Positions 55,198 through 64,000 of a stretch of 64,000 bases of DNA are shown piece by piece (the first letter of the stretch is position 1; each line of letters opens with the position of its first letter). Origin of the DNA: Bacillota bacterium (lineage in GTDB: Bacteria; Bacillota; JADQBR01); the NCBI GenBank assembly GCA_016278515.1, contig JADQBR010000067.1:1-64000 (forward strand), given 5' to 3'. Both the position numbers and the translations under genes were made by a program. Under the pieces are notes generated by a model that saw only the letters and a program-made list of their open reading frames with translations, did not search any database and was not told where the DNA came from.

Positions 55198-56271
55198 TTA
55201 TTCTGGAATGTTTGGTAAAGTCGTTGTCTGGCCTCTATGGTTTTGTAAGACGTATTCTTTTTCACTTTTATGTTTAATATAGTAATCAGGCATTAGCGGG
55301 ATTTTACCAATGTTTGTCGCAACTACGTACATCGGTTGAGCAAGTCCGGTCGTGTGACCTCTTAGTGTATTTCGAATTAATTCAGCTCCTCTTTCGATAT
55401 GCGTTCTAAAATGGTCAATTCCTGGAGCTGGTTCAGTATAGAAAACATAGTAGGGTCTGACTCTGATAGTCAGAAGTTTTTCATGTAACTCTTTAAATGA
55501 TTTTGCGTCGTCATTAATTCCCTTCAAAAGCACCGCTTGATTGCCGACGTTTATTCCTGCGGACATTAATTTGAAAACAGCTTCAGCAGTTTTCTCAGTT
55601 ATTTCCCTTGGGTGGTTACATTGAGTATTTAGCCAGATAGGTATTTTGTAAAATCCACCTAATACTTTCAGTAAATCATCAGTGATTCGATGAGGAAGAA
55701 CAATTGGAAGCCTGCTTCCAATGCGAATCATCTCTACATGCTCTATATCCCTAATGCTCCGAATGAGATATTCCAGCTTGTCATCGCTCAAAAGAAGTGG
55801 ATCACCACCGGTTATTAGAACATCCCTTATTTCCTTATGCTCTTTAATCCACTCCAGTCCTTCATTGATATTGAAATCTAACTCCAGTGATTTATCTACT
55901 ACCAGTTCCTTACGAAAACAGTGTCTGCAGTAATTTGCACAGGTTTTTAAGACTGTAAAGGCGATTCTGTTATGATATTGCCTAGCTATGGTATCAGGTC
56001 TATCTTCCTTGGTATCCCTATTCTCCTTATATACTAAATAGTTCTCTAGCCCAAATTCATTCTGTTCCTCTAATTTTGATGGTATGACTTGTTTTCTAAT
56101 AGGGCAATTGGGATCATTGTAATCCATTAAGGATGCAAAATATGGAGTTGTTCCCCATTTTGTTTTTGTTGATTGAATTGCCTCTCTTTCTTCAGGGGTA
56201 ACGCTAATATATTGTTCCAATTTTTCCAACGTGTTCACCTGATTTTGCATCTGCATTTGCCATTCCTGCAT
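55198..56271 (-). CDS. Lysine 2,3-aminomutase family radical SAM/PLP enzyme
   Basis: About 357 residues. Radical SAM motif C111-x3-C115-x2-C118 (CANYCRHCFRKE), ITGGDPLLL, and PLP lysine K323 in NIGKIPLMPDYY. These place it in the KamA/EpmB/AblA family that shifts amino groups from C2 to C3. The residues aligned with the lysine-holding aspartates of KamA (D293, D330) look like Glu280 and Ala318 here, so the substrate may not be lysine. Shorter than KamA (about 416). Start ATG 56271: the AAGGGG site is too near the upstream ATG at 56280. No beta-lysine acetyltransferase (ablB) gene nearby. Confidence 0.85.
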   Translation of the reverse strand: MQEWQMQMQNQVNTLEKLEQYISVTPEEREAIQSTKTKWGTTPYFASLMDYNDPNCPIRKQVIPSKLEEQNEFGLENYLVYKENRDTKEDRPDTIARQYHNRIAFTVLKTCANYCRHCFRKELVVDKSLELDFNINEGLEWIKEHKEIRDVLITGGDPLLLSDDKLEYLIRSIRDIEHVEMIRIGSRLPIVLPHRITDDLLKVLGGFYKIPIWLNTQCNHPREITEKTAEAVFKLMSAGINVGNQAVLLKGINDDAKSFKELHEKLLTIRVRPYYVFYTEPAPGIDHFRTHIERGAELIRNTLRGHTTGLAQPMYVVATNIGKIPLMPDYYIKHKSEKEYVLQNHRGQTTTLPNIPE

Positions 56272-56542
56272 AATAATCATCCCCTTTCATACTTACTATT
56301 AATATAGTTATTAATTAAGGTGTTGTTCAGGCATCCCAACAAATATTAGAAACTTATTAATCTTAAAAAAGTATTCTTCAATAAATTGAAAAAAGCCCTC
56401 AACTGCACTTCTAGAGAGGACTCCATTTTCCTACAAAAAAACTGATATTTTTAAATTAAATTTTTAGATGCAGGAAATACCGCAAATTTGTTCGAATTAG
56501 TACTATAAAATTAAAATAAATTTTAGGAGGATTGTTACAGAT

Positions 56543-56815
56543 ATGTCAAAACCATTTATTAAAAATCATATGGAAGATTTGGTGTGGGATATGCTGCCAG
56601 AAGTATTGGAAAAGTTCCCTGATGCTTGTCATTGCGACATCTGTCAGTATGATATCGCTGCGAAAGCATTAAATAGTTTGCAGCCAAAGTACGTAGCCCA
56701 TCACAAAGGTCTAGTTTATACAAGAATATCCGAATTAGCTCAACAATTTAGAACAGACATATTTACTGCACTAACAGGTGCAGCTTTGCTCATTACTAAA
56801 AACCCAAGCCATTAA
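56543..56815 (+). CDS. comFB: ComFB-like late competence protein
   Basis: A 90-residue protein matching ComFB: NHMEDLVWDMLPEVLEKFPDACHCDICQYDIAAKALNSLQPKYV with the CxCxxC-type Cys group, ending in an amphipathic helix region. In other Firmicutes the family is in the comF operon or stands alone; some homologues bind cyclic di-nucleotides. GGAGG lies before the ATG. A strong terminator lies downstream. Confidence 0.88.
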   Translation: MSKPFIKNHMEDLVWDMLPEVLEKFPDACHCDICQYDIAAKALNSLQPKYVAHHKGLVYTRISELAQQFRTDIFTALTGAALLITKNPSH

Positions 56816-56912
56816 CTTACTTTTATGAAAGATGAATGTCTTTAAATCCTTGCATTGCCTCTTCTTTCCGACATTTTAAGATAGCTTAGGCTTTCCGCCT
56901 ATATATTTTCAG

Positions 56913-56939
56913 AGTTGACATTGGTCAACTTTTTTTTTT
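56913..56939 (+). terminator. Terminator of comFB
   Basis: AGTTGAC (56913-56919) pairs with GTCAACT (56924-56930), four-base loop, followed by a ten-T run. Confidence 0.9.
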
Positions 56940-56970
56940 GATTGTAGTAACGGTTTGTACCTATCATAAA

Positions 56971-57606
56971 TTACGTAGATTTATCTAATCTTTTAGAAAT
57001 ATAAGCCCTTATTGCAAAGTAGCAGCAAACAACTATTAGGCCAATGGCGAGAGCACCTAACCAAGAATATTTATCAATTAAAGCCAAGGCGTACTGCCAA
57101 TTGCTCCCAAGAACGTAGCCTAACAATACCATGTATATTACCCAGGGGGTAACCCCCAGCCATGTATAAAAATAGAACTGAGGTTGGGCCATTTGGGTCA
57201 TTCCGGCAAAGTATGAAATATAGTTCCGGAAAAAAAGTAATCTTCCAAAGGCTACCACTGGTATGCCAAATTTTTCAAACCACTTTTCCGTCCGTATAAA
57301 TTTATGCTCAGATAGTCCAATATATCGGCCATAGTTTAAAAGAACCGGCCTTCCCCCTGCTCTACCAACCCAGTAAGGAAAACTACATGCTATGGTGTAT
57401 CCAACCGATGCACTTAATATGGCAAGAAATAGCGATACTGTACCTTGCGAAGCTAGAAACCCATAGAACAGTAGAAACGTTCCACCGGGAAAAGGAATGG
57501 ATAACCCTTCAATAAAAAGGGCAGCGGCAGCCCCCCAATAACCAATGTGTTTTGCCAGCATAAAAAGTTGTTTAAAATCTAAAGCGAAAATTTCCACTAG
57601 AAACAC
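56971..57606 (-). CDS. DedA family membrane protein
   Basis: A 211-residue DedA/SNARE-associated protein with about five helices. ALFIEGLSIPFPGGTFLLFYGFLASQ is the first conserved segment; YWVGRAGGRPVLLNYGRYIG and FGRLLFFRNYISYFAGMTQM follow, with the conserved GR...R pattern; YTWLGVTPWVIYMVLLGYVLG is the last one. DedA proteins flip or transport lipid carriers (undecaprenyl phosphate) or maintain membrane homeostasis. Located after a small membrane protein on the same strand. Confidence 0.9.
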   Translation of the reverse strand: MFLVEIFALDFKQLFMLAKHIGYWGAAAALFIEGLSIPFPGGTFLLFYGFLASQGTVSLFLAILSASVGYTIACSFPYWVGRAGGRPVLLNYGRYIGLSEHKFIRTEKWFEKFGIPVVAFGRLLFFRNYISYFAGMTQMAQPQFYFYTWLGVTPWVIYMVLLGYVLGSNWQYALALIDKYSWLGALAIGLIVVCCYFAIRAYISKRLDKST

Positions 57607-57750
57607 CTCGAAAAGTTCTTTAATTCACTTAGTAATAATTCTCCTATTAGTTTAAAAATTCCTGTTTGCAATTTTATTAACGCAAAAAAACTGTGAAGAA
57701 TAGTTACCTAGAAAGAAAATCGCTGGCAAGCACAGCCAACGGATTGGTAC

Positions 57751-57864
57751 TTAATAAATCTTTTTTGCTTTGAAAATATAGTAAACAATAAGCACAATTG
57801 ATCCAATTACGCCGAAAGTGATAACCGGATATACTCTCAGCAAAAATACTAATAAAACATCCAC
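57751..57864 (-). CDS. Small membrane protein, 37 residues
   Basis: GTG start (VDVLLVFLLRVYPVIT...) with a G-rich site (GGGGGG) about 6 bases upstream, one hydrophobic helix, and a Lys-rich end (FKAKKIY). It sits 145 bases upstream of the DedA gene on the same strand. Family not recognised; a real gene is plausible but not proven. Confidence 0.5.
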   Translation of the reverse strand: MDVLLVFLLRVYPVITFGVIGSIVLIVYYIFKAKKIY

Positions 57865-58023
57865 GGCATGCCCCCCCAATTTTTACTATTATAATATATT
57901 ATTGGCCATAAGTTTTGTTCTTAATCTCTCCCTTGTTAATAAAAAATTATTAATCGCTTAGTTTCTCATTAAATCCTTATAGTGGTATAATACATTTATC
58001 ATGCAACCGAGGAGTGAAAACCT

Positions 58024-59019
58024 TTGGAAAAACTGGTATCTGTGTATCGCGGTTCTATTGAAGAAAGTAGCCATTATGGGCATATCGCTGTCGTTGATGT
58101 GTCTAAGGGACTAACATCAGCATTGGGCGATCCTAACTATATAACGTACATTCGCTCTGCTGCAAAGCCATTACAAATAATAAATCTGTTTTTAAACGAC
58201 TTGGACAAGCAGTATGGTTTTACAGATGAGGAAATTGCAGTCATGTGCGGCTCTCATGGCGGTGAGGAAATTCATTGTAATGCAGTGAATAGTGTACTTG
58301 AAAAAATTGGACTATCTACTGACTATCTACAATGTGGCAGCCATCGTCCCTTTTCTAGAGAGGCCGCATCGCGTTTAAACCACTTACAACAAAAACCTAC
58401 AAGCTTACATAACAATTGTTCCGGCAAACACGCTGCAATGCTTTCGATGTGTGCTAAGTACGGGTGGGATACTGGCACTTACCTTGATCCTCACCATCCT
58501 GTGCAAATTAAGATGGCTGAAACAGTAGCATACATGTCAGACTTAAGGGTAACAGACCTCATTATTGGAATTGATGGCTGCGGCGTCCCAGTTTATGGTA
58601 TGCCTTTATATAACATGGCTCAAGCGTTTGGAAGACTTGCAAACCCAAACGGCTTATCGGAATCTTTTGCGTTAGCTTGTTCGAAAGTGACGAAGGCCAT
58701 AATAGCTAGCCCGCACATGTTGAGTGCCAGAGAAGCTATAGATTATAACCTAATGGTAGAAACCAAAGGTTCGGTAATAGCAAAAATTGGTGCAGAGGCC
58801 GTTTACTGTATAGGACTGCCAAATAAAGGCATAGGCATTGCCTTTAAAGTAATTGACGGAGGTCATCGTGCTATTCCGCCAGTAGTAATGAAACTATTAG
58901 CTAATTATGCTGTTTTGGATGAACACTCTATGCAGCGCCTTTCAAAGTTTGTTCAGCCGGAAATCATTAACCATGCTGGATTAAAGGTCGGATATCTATC
59001 GGCAGAATTTGATCTATAA
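58024..59019 (+). CDS. L-asparaginase II (Rhizobium-type)
   Basis: A 331-residue amidohydrolase of the Asparaginase_II group, which hydrolyses asparagine to aspartate and ammonia and is related to serine beta-lactamases rather than to E. coli AnsB. The SxxK dyad is S45-K48 (RSAAKPLQ). HNNCSGKHAAML and GIDGCGVPVYGMPL hold the conserved cysteines seen in the R. etli enzyme. Length normal, no signal peptide, so cytoplasmic. TTG start at 58024 with GAGGAG upstream. Confidence 0.92.
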   Translation: MEKLVSVYRGSIEESSHYGHIAVVDVSKGLTSALGDPNYITYIRSAAKPLQIINLFLNDLDKQYGFTDEEIAVMCGSHGGEEIHCNAVNSVLEKIGLSTDYLQCGSHRPFSREAASRLNHLQQKPTSLHNNCSGKHAAMLSMCAKYGWDTGTYLDPHHPVQIKMAETVAYMSDLRVTDLIIGIDGCGVPVYGMPLYNMAQAFGRLANPNGLSESFALACSKVTKAIIASPHMLSAREAIDYNLMVETKGSVIAKIGAEAVYCIGLPNKGIGIAFKVIDGGHRAIPPVVMKLLANYAVLDEHSMQRLSKFVQPEIINHAGLKVGYLSAEFDL

Positions 59020-59193
59020 TTTCATAATTTAGAAAAAATAGTAGGATTTATTAAACAGGGTTGTCACTAATCATTTGATTATTCTCCTTTGGCATACGGC
59101 TTTACTTAGATTGCCATATCTCGTCTCTTGCATAAAGTTTCATATAATGACAAACATTATGTTAGAAAATGTCGATATCAGTAACCATTATTA

Positions 59194-59225
59194 TTTAATC
59201 CACAGGTTTTTCCACATTTCCACAG
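59194..59225. promoter_or_regulatory. Cluster of DnaA-box-like sequences
   Basis: Within 32 bases: TTTAATCCACA, TTTTTCCACA and ATTTCCACAG. The second contains TTTTCCACA, an exact match to TTWTNCACA; the other two are off by one. They lie between two convergent genes with no other function seen. Confidence 0.35.
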
Positions 59226-59299
59226 ATTACCATTGATTATTCTTAAACATTCAAAATATCAGTTAAATAATCATGATTCTGACTAAATGACCTTTATTA

Positions 59300-62062
59300 C
59301 TACTGCTGGGCAGTTGAAGATTGTAGCTGCTGTAGAATTTCCTCTAAATTATTTATAGCCTGACCGTATCCTGCCCAATCCCCTTGCTGTAGGGCTTCTT
59401 GCGCCTTATTATATTCTTGATTAGCTTTATTGATTAGAGATGCCATATCTCCACTAATAGGTTCATCACTTGGAACACCATCAGGCCGTTGTGGTTCCTC
59501 AGGTGGTGCAGTCGGACCTTCGCCAAATAGCTTTGCTAATGCATCACCCAGGGTTCTTTCCATTGCAATATTGTTTTGATACGAAACAATAACTCTTCTT
59601 AATTCTGGCAACTTACTTTGTTCGCCTTGGAGAAAGACCGGCTCAATATAGAGTAATGAATTGTTTATAGGTAGTACTATCAAATTCCCTCTAATAACTT
59701 GAGACCCACGCTGGTTCCAAAGTGATAGTTGGCTGGAGATTTCAGAATCCTGGTCAATTCTTGCTTCAATTTGCATCGGTCCGAAAATTAGTTTATTTCT
59801 TGGGAATTCAAAATTAACCATGTCTCCATACTCTTCCTTGGAGTTCTTAACAGCCAGCCAAGCGGACATGTTTTGTTTCTTAGCTGGGGTAAATGGCAGC
59901 ATCAGTAGGTATTCTGGTTCATCCTTTTCAGGAAGCTTCATTATCACATAGTAAGGCTGCATAACTTCAGCTTCGCTGCCTATTATTTCTGAAGGAATGT
60001 TCCAAAGGTCTTCCTTATTATAAAAATTTCTTGTATTAGTCATATGGTAACTTTGATACTGTTGCGCTTGCAACGAGAACATATCAACCGGGTATCGAAT
60101 ATGCCCCTGTAAATATTCCGGCATTTGATTAAGAGGTTTAAAAGTATCAGGGAAAATGTCAGCAAAGACATTTATGATCGGATCTTCGGAATCTGAAACA
60201 TAAAAATCAACAGCACCGCTATATGCATCAATTACAACCTTTACTGAATTTCGGATATAGTTAATACCATTTACAGTTTGAGAGTATGGGTAACTGCTTG
60301 AAGTGGTATAGGCATCTTGTATCCAGAACATACGTCCATCTGCTGTAGCAATATACGGGTCTCTGTCGTAAGTAAGGTAAGGCATAATGCGATCTATTCG
60401 CTCTCTAATATTTCTGCGCATTAATAATCTAGTATCTTTATTGAACTCGTTAGCAAGTAGGATCTTATAATCTTGAAAATATACGGCCATCAGCAGCCTT
60501 CTTAACATCGAGCCTACTGATATGCCACTATCCTCCTCATAAGTCGTTTCTACATTTCCCCCATTCCCCGAGGGATAATCAAACTCCTGTGTGTTTGCTC
60601 TTACAAATACGTAATCATTGGTCTGCTCACCGAAATAGATTCCCGGCCTAGTAACATCAACACCGGAAACTGTTGATTGCGGCGGCAAATCTTTAACGTA
60701 AAAATTCGGTAACCCCTGTTCAGATACTGAACTTACAGGACTCATCACCAAACCATAGCCATGGGTATACCTTAATTTTTCGTTAATCCATGTTTTTGCC
60801 TGTTGGGGTAGTTGATCTTGGTTTAATTCCCTTGCAGAAAGCATTACTTGTTTCAACTGCCCATCTACCATGTAACGATCAATGTCCACGTTTGCAAAAT
60901 TATAATAAAGGGTTATCTCTTGGAGTTGAGAATATGTTTGTATTAACGGTCGCCAATCCCACAAACGAACATTACTCATTGTTCCATTGTTTACCTCCAA
61001 ATTACCTTGGGTAAGCTGACCATCCACCGCAAAAGGCTGAGAATCAACCATATCCAAATCAAAAGCTTTTCTAGTAAAATCTATATTATGCTGCAAATAG
61101 GGCTCTTCCTTACTAAACTCATCTGGGTCAACGATAAATTTTTGGATTAAACCCGGGAAAATGCCGCCAAGCACAATAGAGGATGCAACCAACAGTATAA
61201 TACTACCGACAACCCAACGCATTTTTTTTAGAAAAACATTAATAATTACCAATACAGCAGATATTAATGCAATAACCATTAATATCTTCAGCGCAGGCAG
61301 TTGGGCATGAACATCTGTATAACTGGCACCGTATGCAACCCCGCGAGAAGATTGAAGTAGTTTGTATGTTGATAACCAATAGTTCGCCGCTTGCAATATA
61401 AGAATAAACGCTACGAGCAAAGAAACGTGCAGTTTTGCGCGAGTAACTCCCCCTCCCCGTTGAAACTGTCTTGGATCAGCAAGGAAGTATAATGCCGCTA
61501 CAAGAATAATACCAATTACACTACTTAACATTAATAGACTATAGATAAACTCAAAAAACGGCAGAGTAAAAACATAAAAACCGACGTCCTTCCCAAATAG
61601 CGGGTCAACTACACCAAAGCTTTGTCTATGTAAGTACTTTTGAACTATCAGCCATTGGTTAGCACCAACTGAAGAAAACATAAAAGCTAATAAAAAGCTG
61701 GCAATAATATAAAAGATGGTAAGCCGTTTGGGTGATAAAATTTTCGATATTAAGGCTTCCTTGAGAGGTATAATGTTATCATTAGTGATATTATGTTTTT
61801 GTTTTAAAATTTCTCTCTTAGTAAATATTAGATTGATAAAGAAGAAAATAAACAACCAAACTGCTACTGAAATCCGTACTGCCAGGTTAGAAAGCAAAGC
61901 CGTTGTAAATACCTTTGTATAGCCTACTGCCGTAAACCATAACCAATCAACGTATAAATTTAAGCTTAATTTAAAAAACGACACAATAACTAACAAAATA
62001 ATAATAAATAATCCGATTATGTACTGCCTCTTAGTCAATTTTATCTTCCTTTCATGTTTCAT
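59300..62062 (-). CDS. UPF0182 large membrane protein
   Basis: A 920-residue protein of family UPF0182. Seven transmembrane helices lie within the first about 310 residues, followed by a large extracytoplasmic domain (FWIQDAYTTSSSYPYSQ and PYYVIMKLPEKDEPEYLLMLPFTP are family marks). The acidic, Gln-rich C-terminus (about 855-920: INKANQEYNKAQEALQQGDW) is helical and coiled-coil-like. Function unknown in all bacteria. ATG start after AAAGGAAG. Single gene. Confidence 0.93.
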   Translation of the reverse strand: MKHERKIKLTKRQYIIGLFIIILLVIVSFFKLSLNLYVDWLWFTAVGYTKVFTTALLSNLAVRISVAVWLFIFFFINLIFTKREILKQKHNITNDNIIPLKEALISKILSPKRLTIFYIIASFLLAFMFSSVGANQWLIVQKYLHRQSFGVVDPLFGKDVGFYVFTLPFFEFIYSLLMLSSVIGIILVAALYFLADPRQFQRGGGVTRAKLHVSLLVAFILILQAANYWLSTYKLLQSSRGVAYGASYTDVHAQLPALKILMVIALISAVLVIINVFLKKMRWVVGSIILLVASSIVLGGIFPGLIQKFIVDPDEFSKEEPYLQHNIDFTRKAFDLDMVDSQPFAVDGQLTQGNLEVNNGTMSNVRLWDWRPLIQTYSQLQEITLYYNFANVDIDRYMVDGQLKQVMLSARELNQDQLPQQAKTWINEKLRYTHGYGLVMSPVSSVSEQGLPNFYVKDLPPQSTVSGVDVTRPGIYFGEQTNDYVFVRANTQEFDYPSGNGGNVETTYEEDSGISVGSMLRRLLMAVYFQDYKILLANEFNKDTRLLMRRNIRERIDRIMPYLTYDRDPYIATADGRMFWIQDAYTTSSSYPYSQTVNGINYIRNSVKVVIDAYSGAVDFYVSDSEDPIINVFADIFPDTFKPLNQMPEYLQGHIRYPVDMFSLQAQQYQSYHMTNTRNFYNKEDLWNIPSEIIGSEAEVMQPYYVIMKLPEKDEPEYLLMLPFTPAKKQNMSAWLAVKNSKEEYGDMVNFEFPRNKLIFGPMQIEARIDQDSEISSQLSLWNQRGSQVIRGNLIVLPINNSLLYIEPVFLQGEQSKLPELRRVIVSYQNNIAMERTLGDALAKLFGEGPTAPPEEPQRPDGVPSDEPISGDMASLINKANQEYNKAQEALQQGDWAGYGQAINNLEEILQQLQSSTAQQ

Positions 62063-62241
62063 TATATTTCCTATTGTACGTAATAATTGGAAAAAATTAA
62101 ACCCCCTCTGATAAGAATAAATAAATTGAAGGTCAAATAAGCCATCTTTAGTATTTATTCTGAAGAAAAAATGGTAAAGTTATGCATAACTGCTTAAGAA
62201 AGACTATATTAAGATAATAATGGAAAGGATTGAGTCTCAAC

Positions 62242-62715
62242 ATGATATTAATCTCGGCCTGCCTCGCTGGAGCTTCTTGCAAATACAATGGCAGATCCAA
62301 CAACATATCAGAAATAGAAACTTTAAAACACGATTTAATTCAAGTCTGTCCAGAACAATTAGGGAACCTACCCACTCCAAGGCCACCGGCAGAAATACAA
62401 AATGGTACCGGTAAAGACGTTATTGATATGAAGACAGCCATCATTACCAAACAAGGCTCCGATGTTACTAAACAGTTTCTCACGGGTGCCCAAAGGGTCC
62501 TAGAATTAGCCAGAACACACAACATAACTTTCGCAATCTTTCAGGAGCGAAGTCCATCCTGTGGTGTTAGATATTGTTACGACGGCAGTTTTTCTGGAAA
62601 ATTAGTTCGAGGCCAAGGTATTACAACTGCCATGCTTACCCAAAATGGCTTTACTGTTTTTTCTGATGAAGAGTTTACTGCAGCGTTAAAGCTAAATAAT
62701 TTGATAAATTATTAG
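62242..62715 (+). CDS. DUF523 family protein
   Basis: A 157-residue protein with the DUF523 pattern: LISACLAGASCKYNG at the N-terminus, VCPEQLGNLPTPRPPAEI, and RSPSCGVRYCYDGSFSGKLVRGQGITTAML. The conserved cysteines and the CPE motif suggest a metal or Fe-S site, sometimes found fused to DUF1722 in photolyase-like operons. Function unknown. ATG 62242 is taken as start; a TTG at 62230 touches the AAAGGA site. Confidence 0.88.
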   Translation: MILISACLAGASCKYNGRSNNISEIETLKHDLIQVCPEQLGNLPTPRPPAEIQNGTGKDVIDMKTAIITKQGSDVTKQFLTGAQRVLELARTHNITFAIFQERSPSCGVRYCYDGSFSGKLVRGQGITTAMLTQNGFTVFSDEEFTAALKLNNLINY

Positions 62716-62738
62716 CACTTTTCTAAGGCATTTTCATC

Positions 62739-64000
62739 TTATACTTTCTTTCCCATAAGAGCCCTAAATGTTAGAAATGGGTGTTTAATTAGACCCATTG
62801 CAAAGAGAAATACTATCATTTTATAGGAAAGTTCTCCATTGGCTAAGGCACGAATTGCACTATGCACATAAGAGCCGTATTTATATTTGCTTTCCGATTG
62901 TGCAACCGCAATAAATGTCTTCGCAAACCAGTCTTTTTGACTCAACCAATTATTCAATTTGAATAAATTACGTCCATAGAAATTGTCTTTTGCAAAGTGT
63001 TTCAATCGATTATGATAACCCTTCCTTAAGCTTTGATAATCTGCTCCTAAGTGAACTAAAGTTTCAGCAGCTAACTGTGCCCCTAAAACTGCTGCAAAGT
63101 ACCCATCTTTTAACACGCGTCCATAACCTGTTAAATCTCCGATGACAAACCAGTTATCTCCATAAAATGTTTTTGAAGCTCCTAAGTATACTTTAGCACC
63201 ACAGATTGTGTGACAACGCAAACAATCGCTCGGATTACTTAATTCTATAAATTCTTGTACTTGTGGGTGGCCAAATATTATATCTAAATCTTCAATAGAT
63301 AGCTTCTTATTTAGTGTCGTTAATGTTAACCATTTTGGGCCCTTCGGAATAAACGCTACAACACAATCTGGAATAATACCGTCTAAAATAAACATCCGAT
63401 TGCTAATAAGGTTCTTAGTTGCTTTACTTGTATCAACCTCCGTTACGGATGCAGGAATATAAGGAGGCGGTTGGTAACCTGTCGTTTCTTGGAAATTTTT
63501 TAGCATCGGCTTATCGACAGAACGGAATCCACATGCCATAACTACTATATCTGTTTTGAGGACTTTATTAGTATTATCGGGGTTACGTTTACTCAACACT
63601 ACTTCCCATTTATGCTCTTGACCACTTAACCTTAAGACTTTTTTAGCTAAAGTTGGCTCAATTATTTCTATTCTTTCTATCGCTTCCTTAGGTAAACCCT
63701 GAGTGACTCTGTTTTTAATAGAATCATCGAATCCAATGTAGCCGAAACGACTTGTCCGCAATGTTGCTGTTAAGGGTTTAGCTAATTCTACATTAATACT
63801 ACCTGCTTTGTTTATGTAGATACATTCTGTTACCTGTTTTAACACTATATCATCAGGTATATCCAAATTGCATAATTCATCTAAAGTATCCATAGCCAAG
63901 TTCGTAATTAAACCACCGCAATAGTTACAATTAGTGCTATTGACCATAGTAATATTAATCTTCTTTCCTGCTTTATGGGCTTGTAAAGCTAACTGCCTCA
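62739..64000 (-). CDS. FAD-dependent oxidoreductase, cut by the window edge
   Basis: At least 420 residues and open to the right edge (upstream codons continue the frame: ALQAHKAGKKINITMVNSTNC), so the FAD-binding GxGxxG segment lies outside. Visible parts: CNYCGG, a central substrate domain, CLRCHTICGAKVYLGASKTFYGDNWFVIGDLTGYGRVLKDGYFAAVLGAQLAAETL, the FAD-contacting GD segment of the geranylgeranyl-reductase-like superfamily. The CLRCH sequence resembles a heme site, but in a cytoplasmic flavoprotein it is more likely structural. Exact substrate unknown. Confidence 0.75.
   Translation of the reverse strand, partial: RQLALQAHKAGKKINITMVNSTNCNYCGGLITNLAMDTLDELCNLDIPDDIVLKQVTECIYINKAGSINVELAKPLTATLRTSRFGYIGFDDSIKNRVTQGLPKEAIERIEIIEPTLAKKVLRLSGQEHKWEVVLSKRNPDNTNKVLKTDIVVMACGFRSVDKPMLKNFQETTGYQPPPYIPASVTEVDTSKATKNLISNRMFILDGIIPDCVVAFIPKGPKWLTLTTLNKKLSIEDLDIIFGHPQVQEFIELSNPSDCLRCHTICGAKVYLGASKTFYGDNWFVIGDLTGYGRVLKDGYFAAVLGAQLAAETLVHLGADYQSLRKGYHNRLKHFAKDNFYGRNLFKLNNWLSQKDWFAKTFIAVAQSESKYKYGSYVHSAIRALANGELSYKMIVFLFAMGLIKHPFLTFRALMGKKV

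Overview
This window is a stretch of chromosome from a low-GC, anaerobic, endospore-forming Firmicute of the Clostridia type. Evidence: the Bacillus/Clostridia-like order miaB - ricA/ylbF-type gene - mutS - mutL - miaA - hfq - spoVK ... glnA - lexA/yneA; SOS boxes of the Gram-positive type; strong purine-rich ribosome binding sites with frequent TTG/GTG starts; oxygen-sensitive enzyme families (radical SAM, multi-iron-sulfur, multiheme). I cannot name the species from the sequence alone.

Region 1 (1-17.9 kb, almost all + strand) is a core block: a degenerate Nudix protein, a radical SAM protein, tRNA modification (miaB, miaA), mismatch repair (mutS-mutL, start and stop overlapping), hfq, spoVK, a small P-loop GTPase, a ThiF/MoeB-like E1 protein, an M20 amidohydrolase, a YnbB-like PLP enzyme, a DUF456 membrane protein and glnA. 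It ends with the divergent SOS pair lexA / yneA, which has three SOS boxes and two readable promoters between the genes.

Region 2 (17.9-19.9 kb) is a decayed IS200/IS605 element (tnpA tail, internally deleted tnpB, right end with an omegaRNA-like scaffold), then 1 kb without genes.

Region 3 (19.9-34.4 kb, all - strand) is a visibly GC-richer catabolic island: an extracytoplasmic solute-binding lipoprotein, a HutC-type GntR regulator, an Opp-type peptide ABC transporter (B, C, D, F), an opine-dehydrogenase-like protein, a 1233-residue fusion that looks like a B12-binding domain + mutase barrel + GlmL/MutL-type reactivase, a gamma-glutamyl hydrolase-like amidotransferase and a DUF401 transporter. 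Four palindromic sites of the form CTGGTAATTACCAG lie in front of three of its transcription units and are probably the GntR operators. Short AGTTGG-type repeat arrays occur between its genes. This is the best candidate here for an undescribed pathway.

Region 4 (34.4-47.4 kb) is mixed accessory and housekeeping content: two permeases, 3-hydroxybutyryl-CoA dehydrogenase, a GIY-YIG protein, a polyamine pair (pyruvoyl arginine decarboxylase and a long E. coli-type SpeD) with a 37-residue ORF beside it, DUF1385, an alpha/beta lipase, and an ABC-F ATPase.

Region 5 (47.6-54.8 kb, - strand) is a redox module: two 47-residue membrane proteins, a HybA-like Tat-exported ferredoxin, a HybB/NrfD-like membrane subunit, a response regulator lacking its phosphoacceptor Asp, and an eight-heme lipoprotein cytochrome whose two-heme tail has been cut off by a frameshift. 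Upstream is a heme-binding sensor kinase with its own normal response regulator. No catalytic oxidoreductase subunit is present.

Region 6 (54.8-64 kb): a lysine-2,3-aminomutase-family radical SAM enzyme with altered substrate residues, ComFB, DedA, a type II asparaginase, a UPF0182 membrane protein, DUF523, and an FAD-dependent oxidoreductase cut by the right edge.
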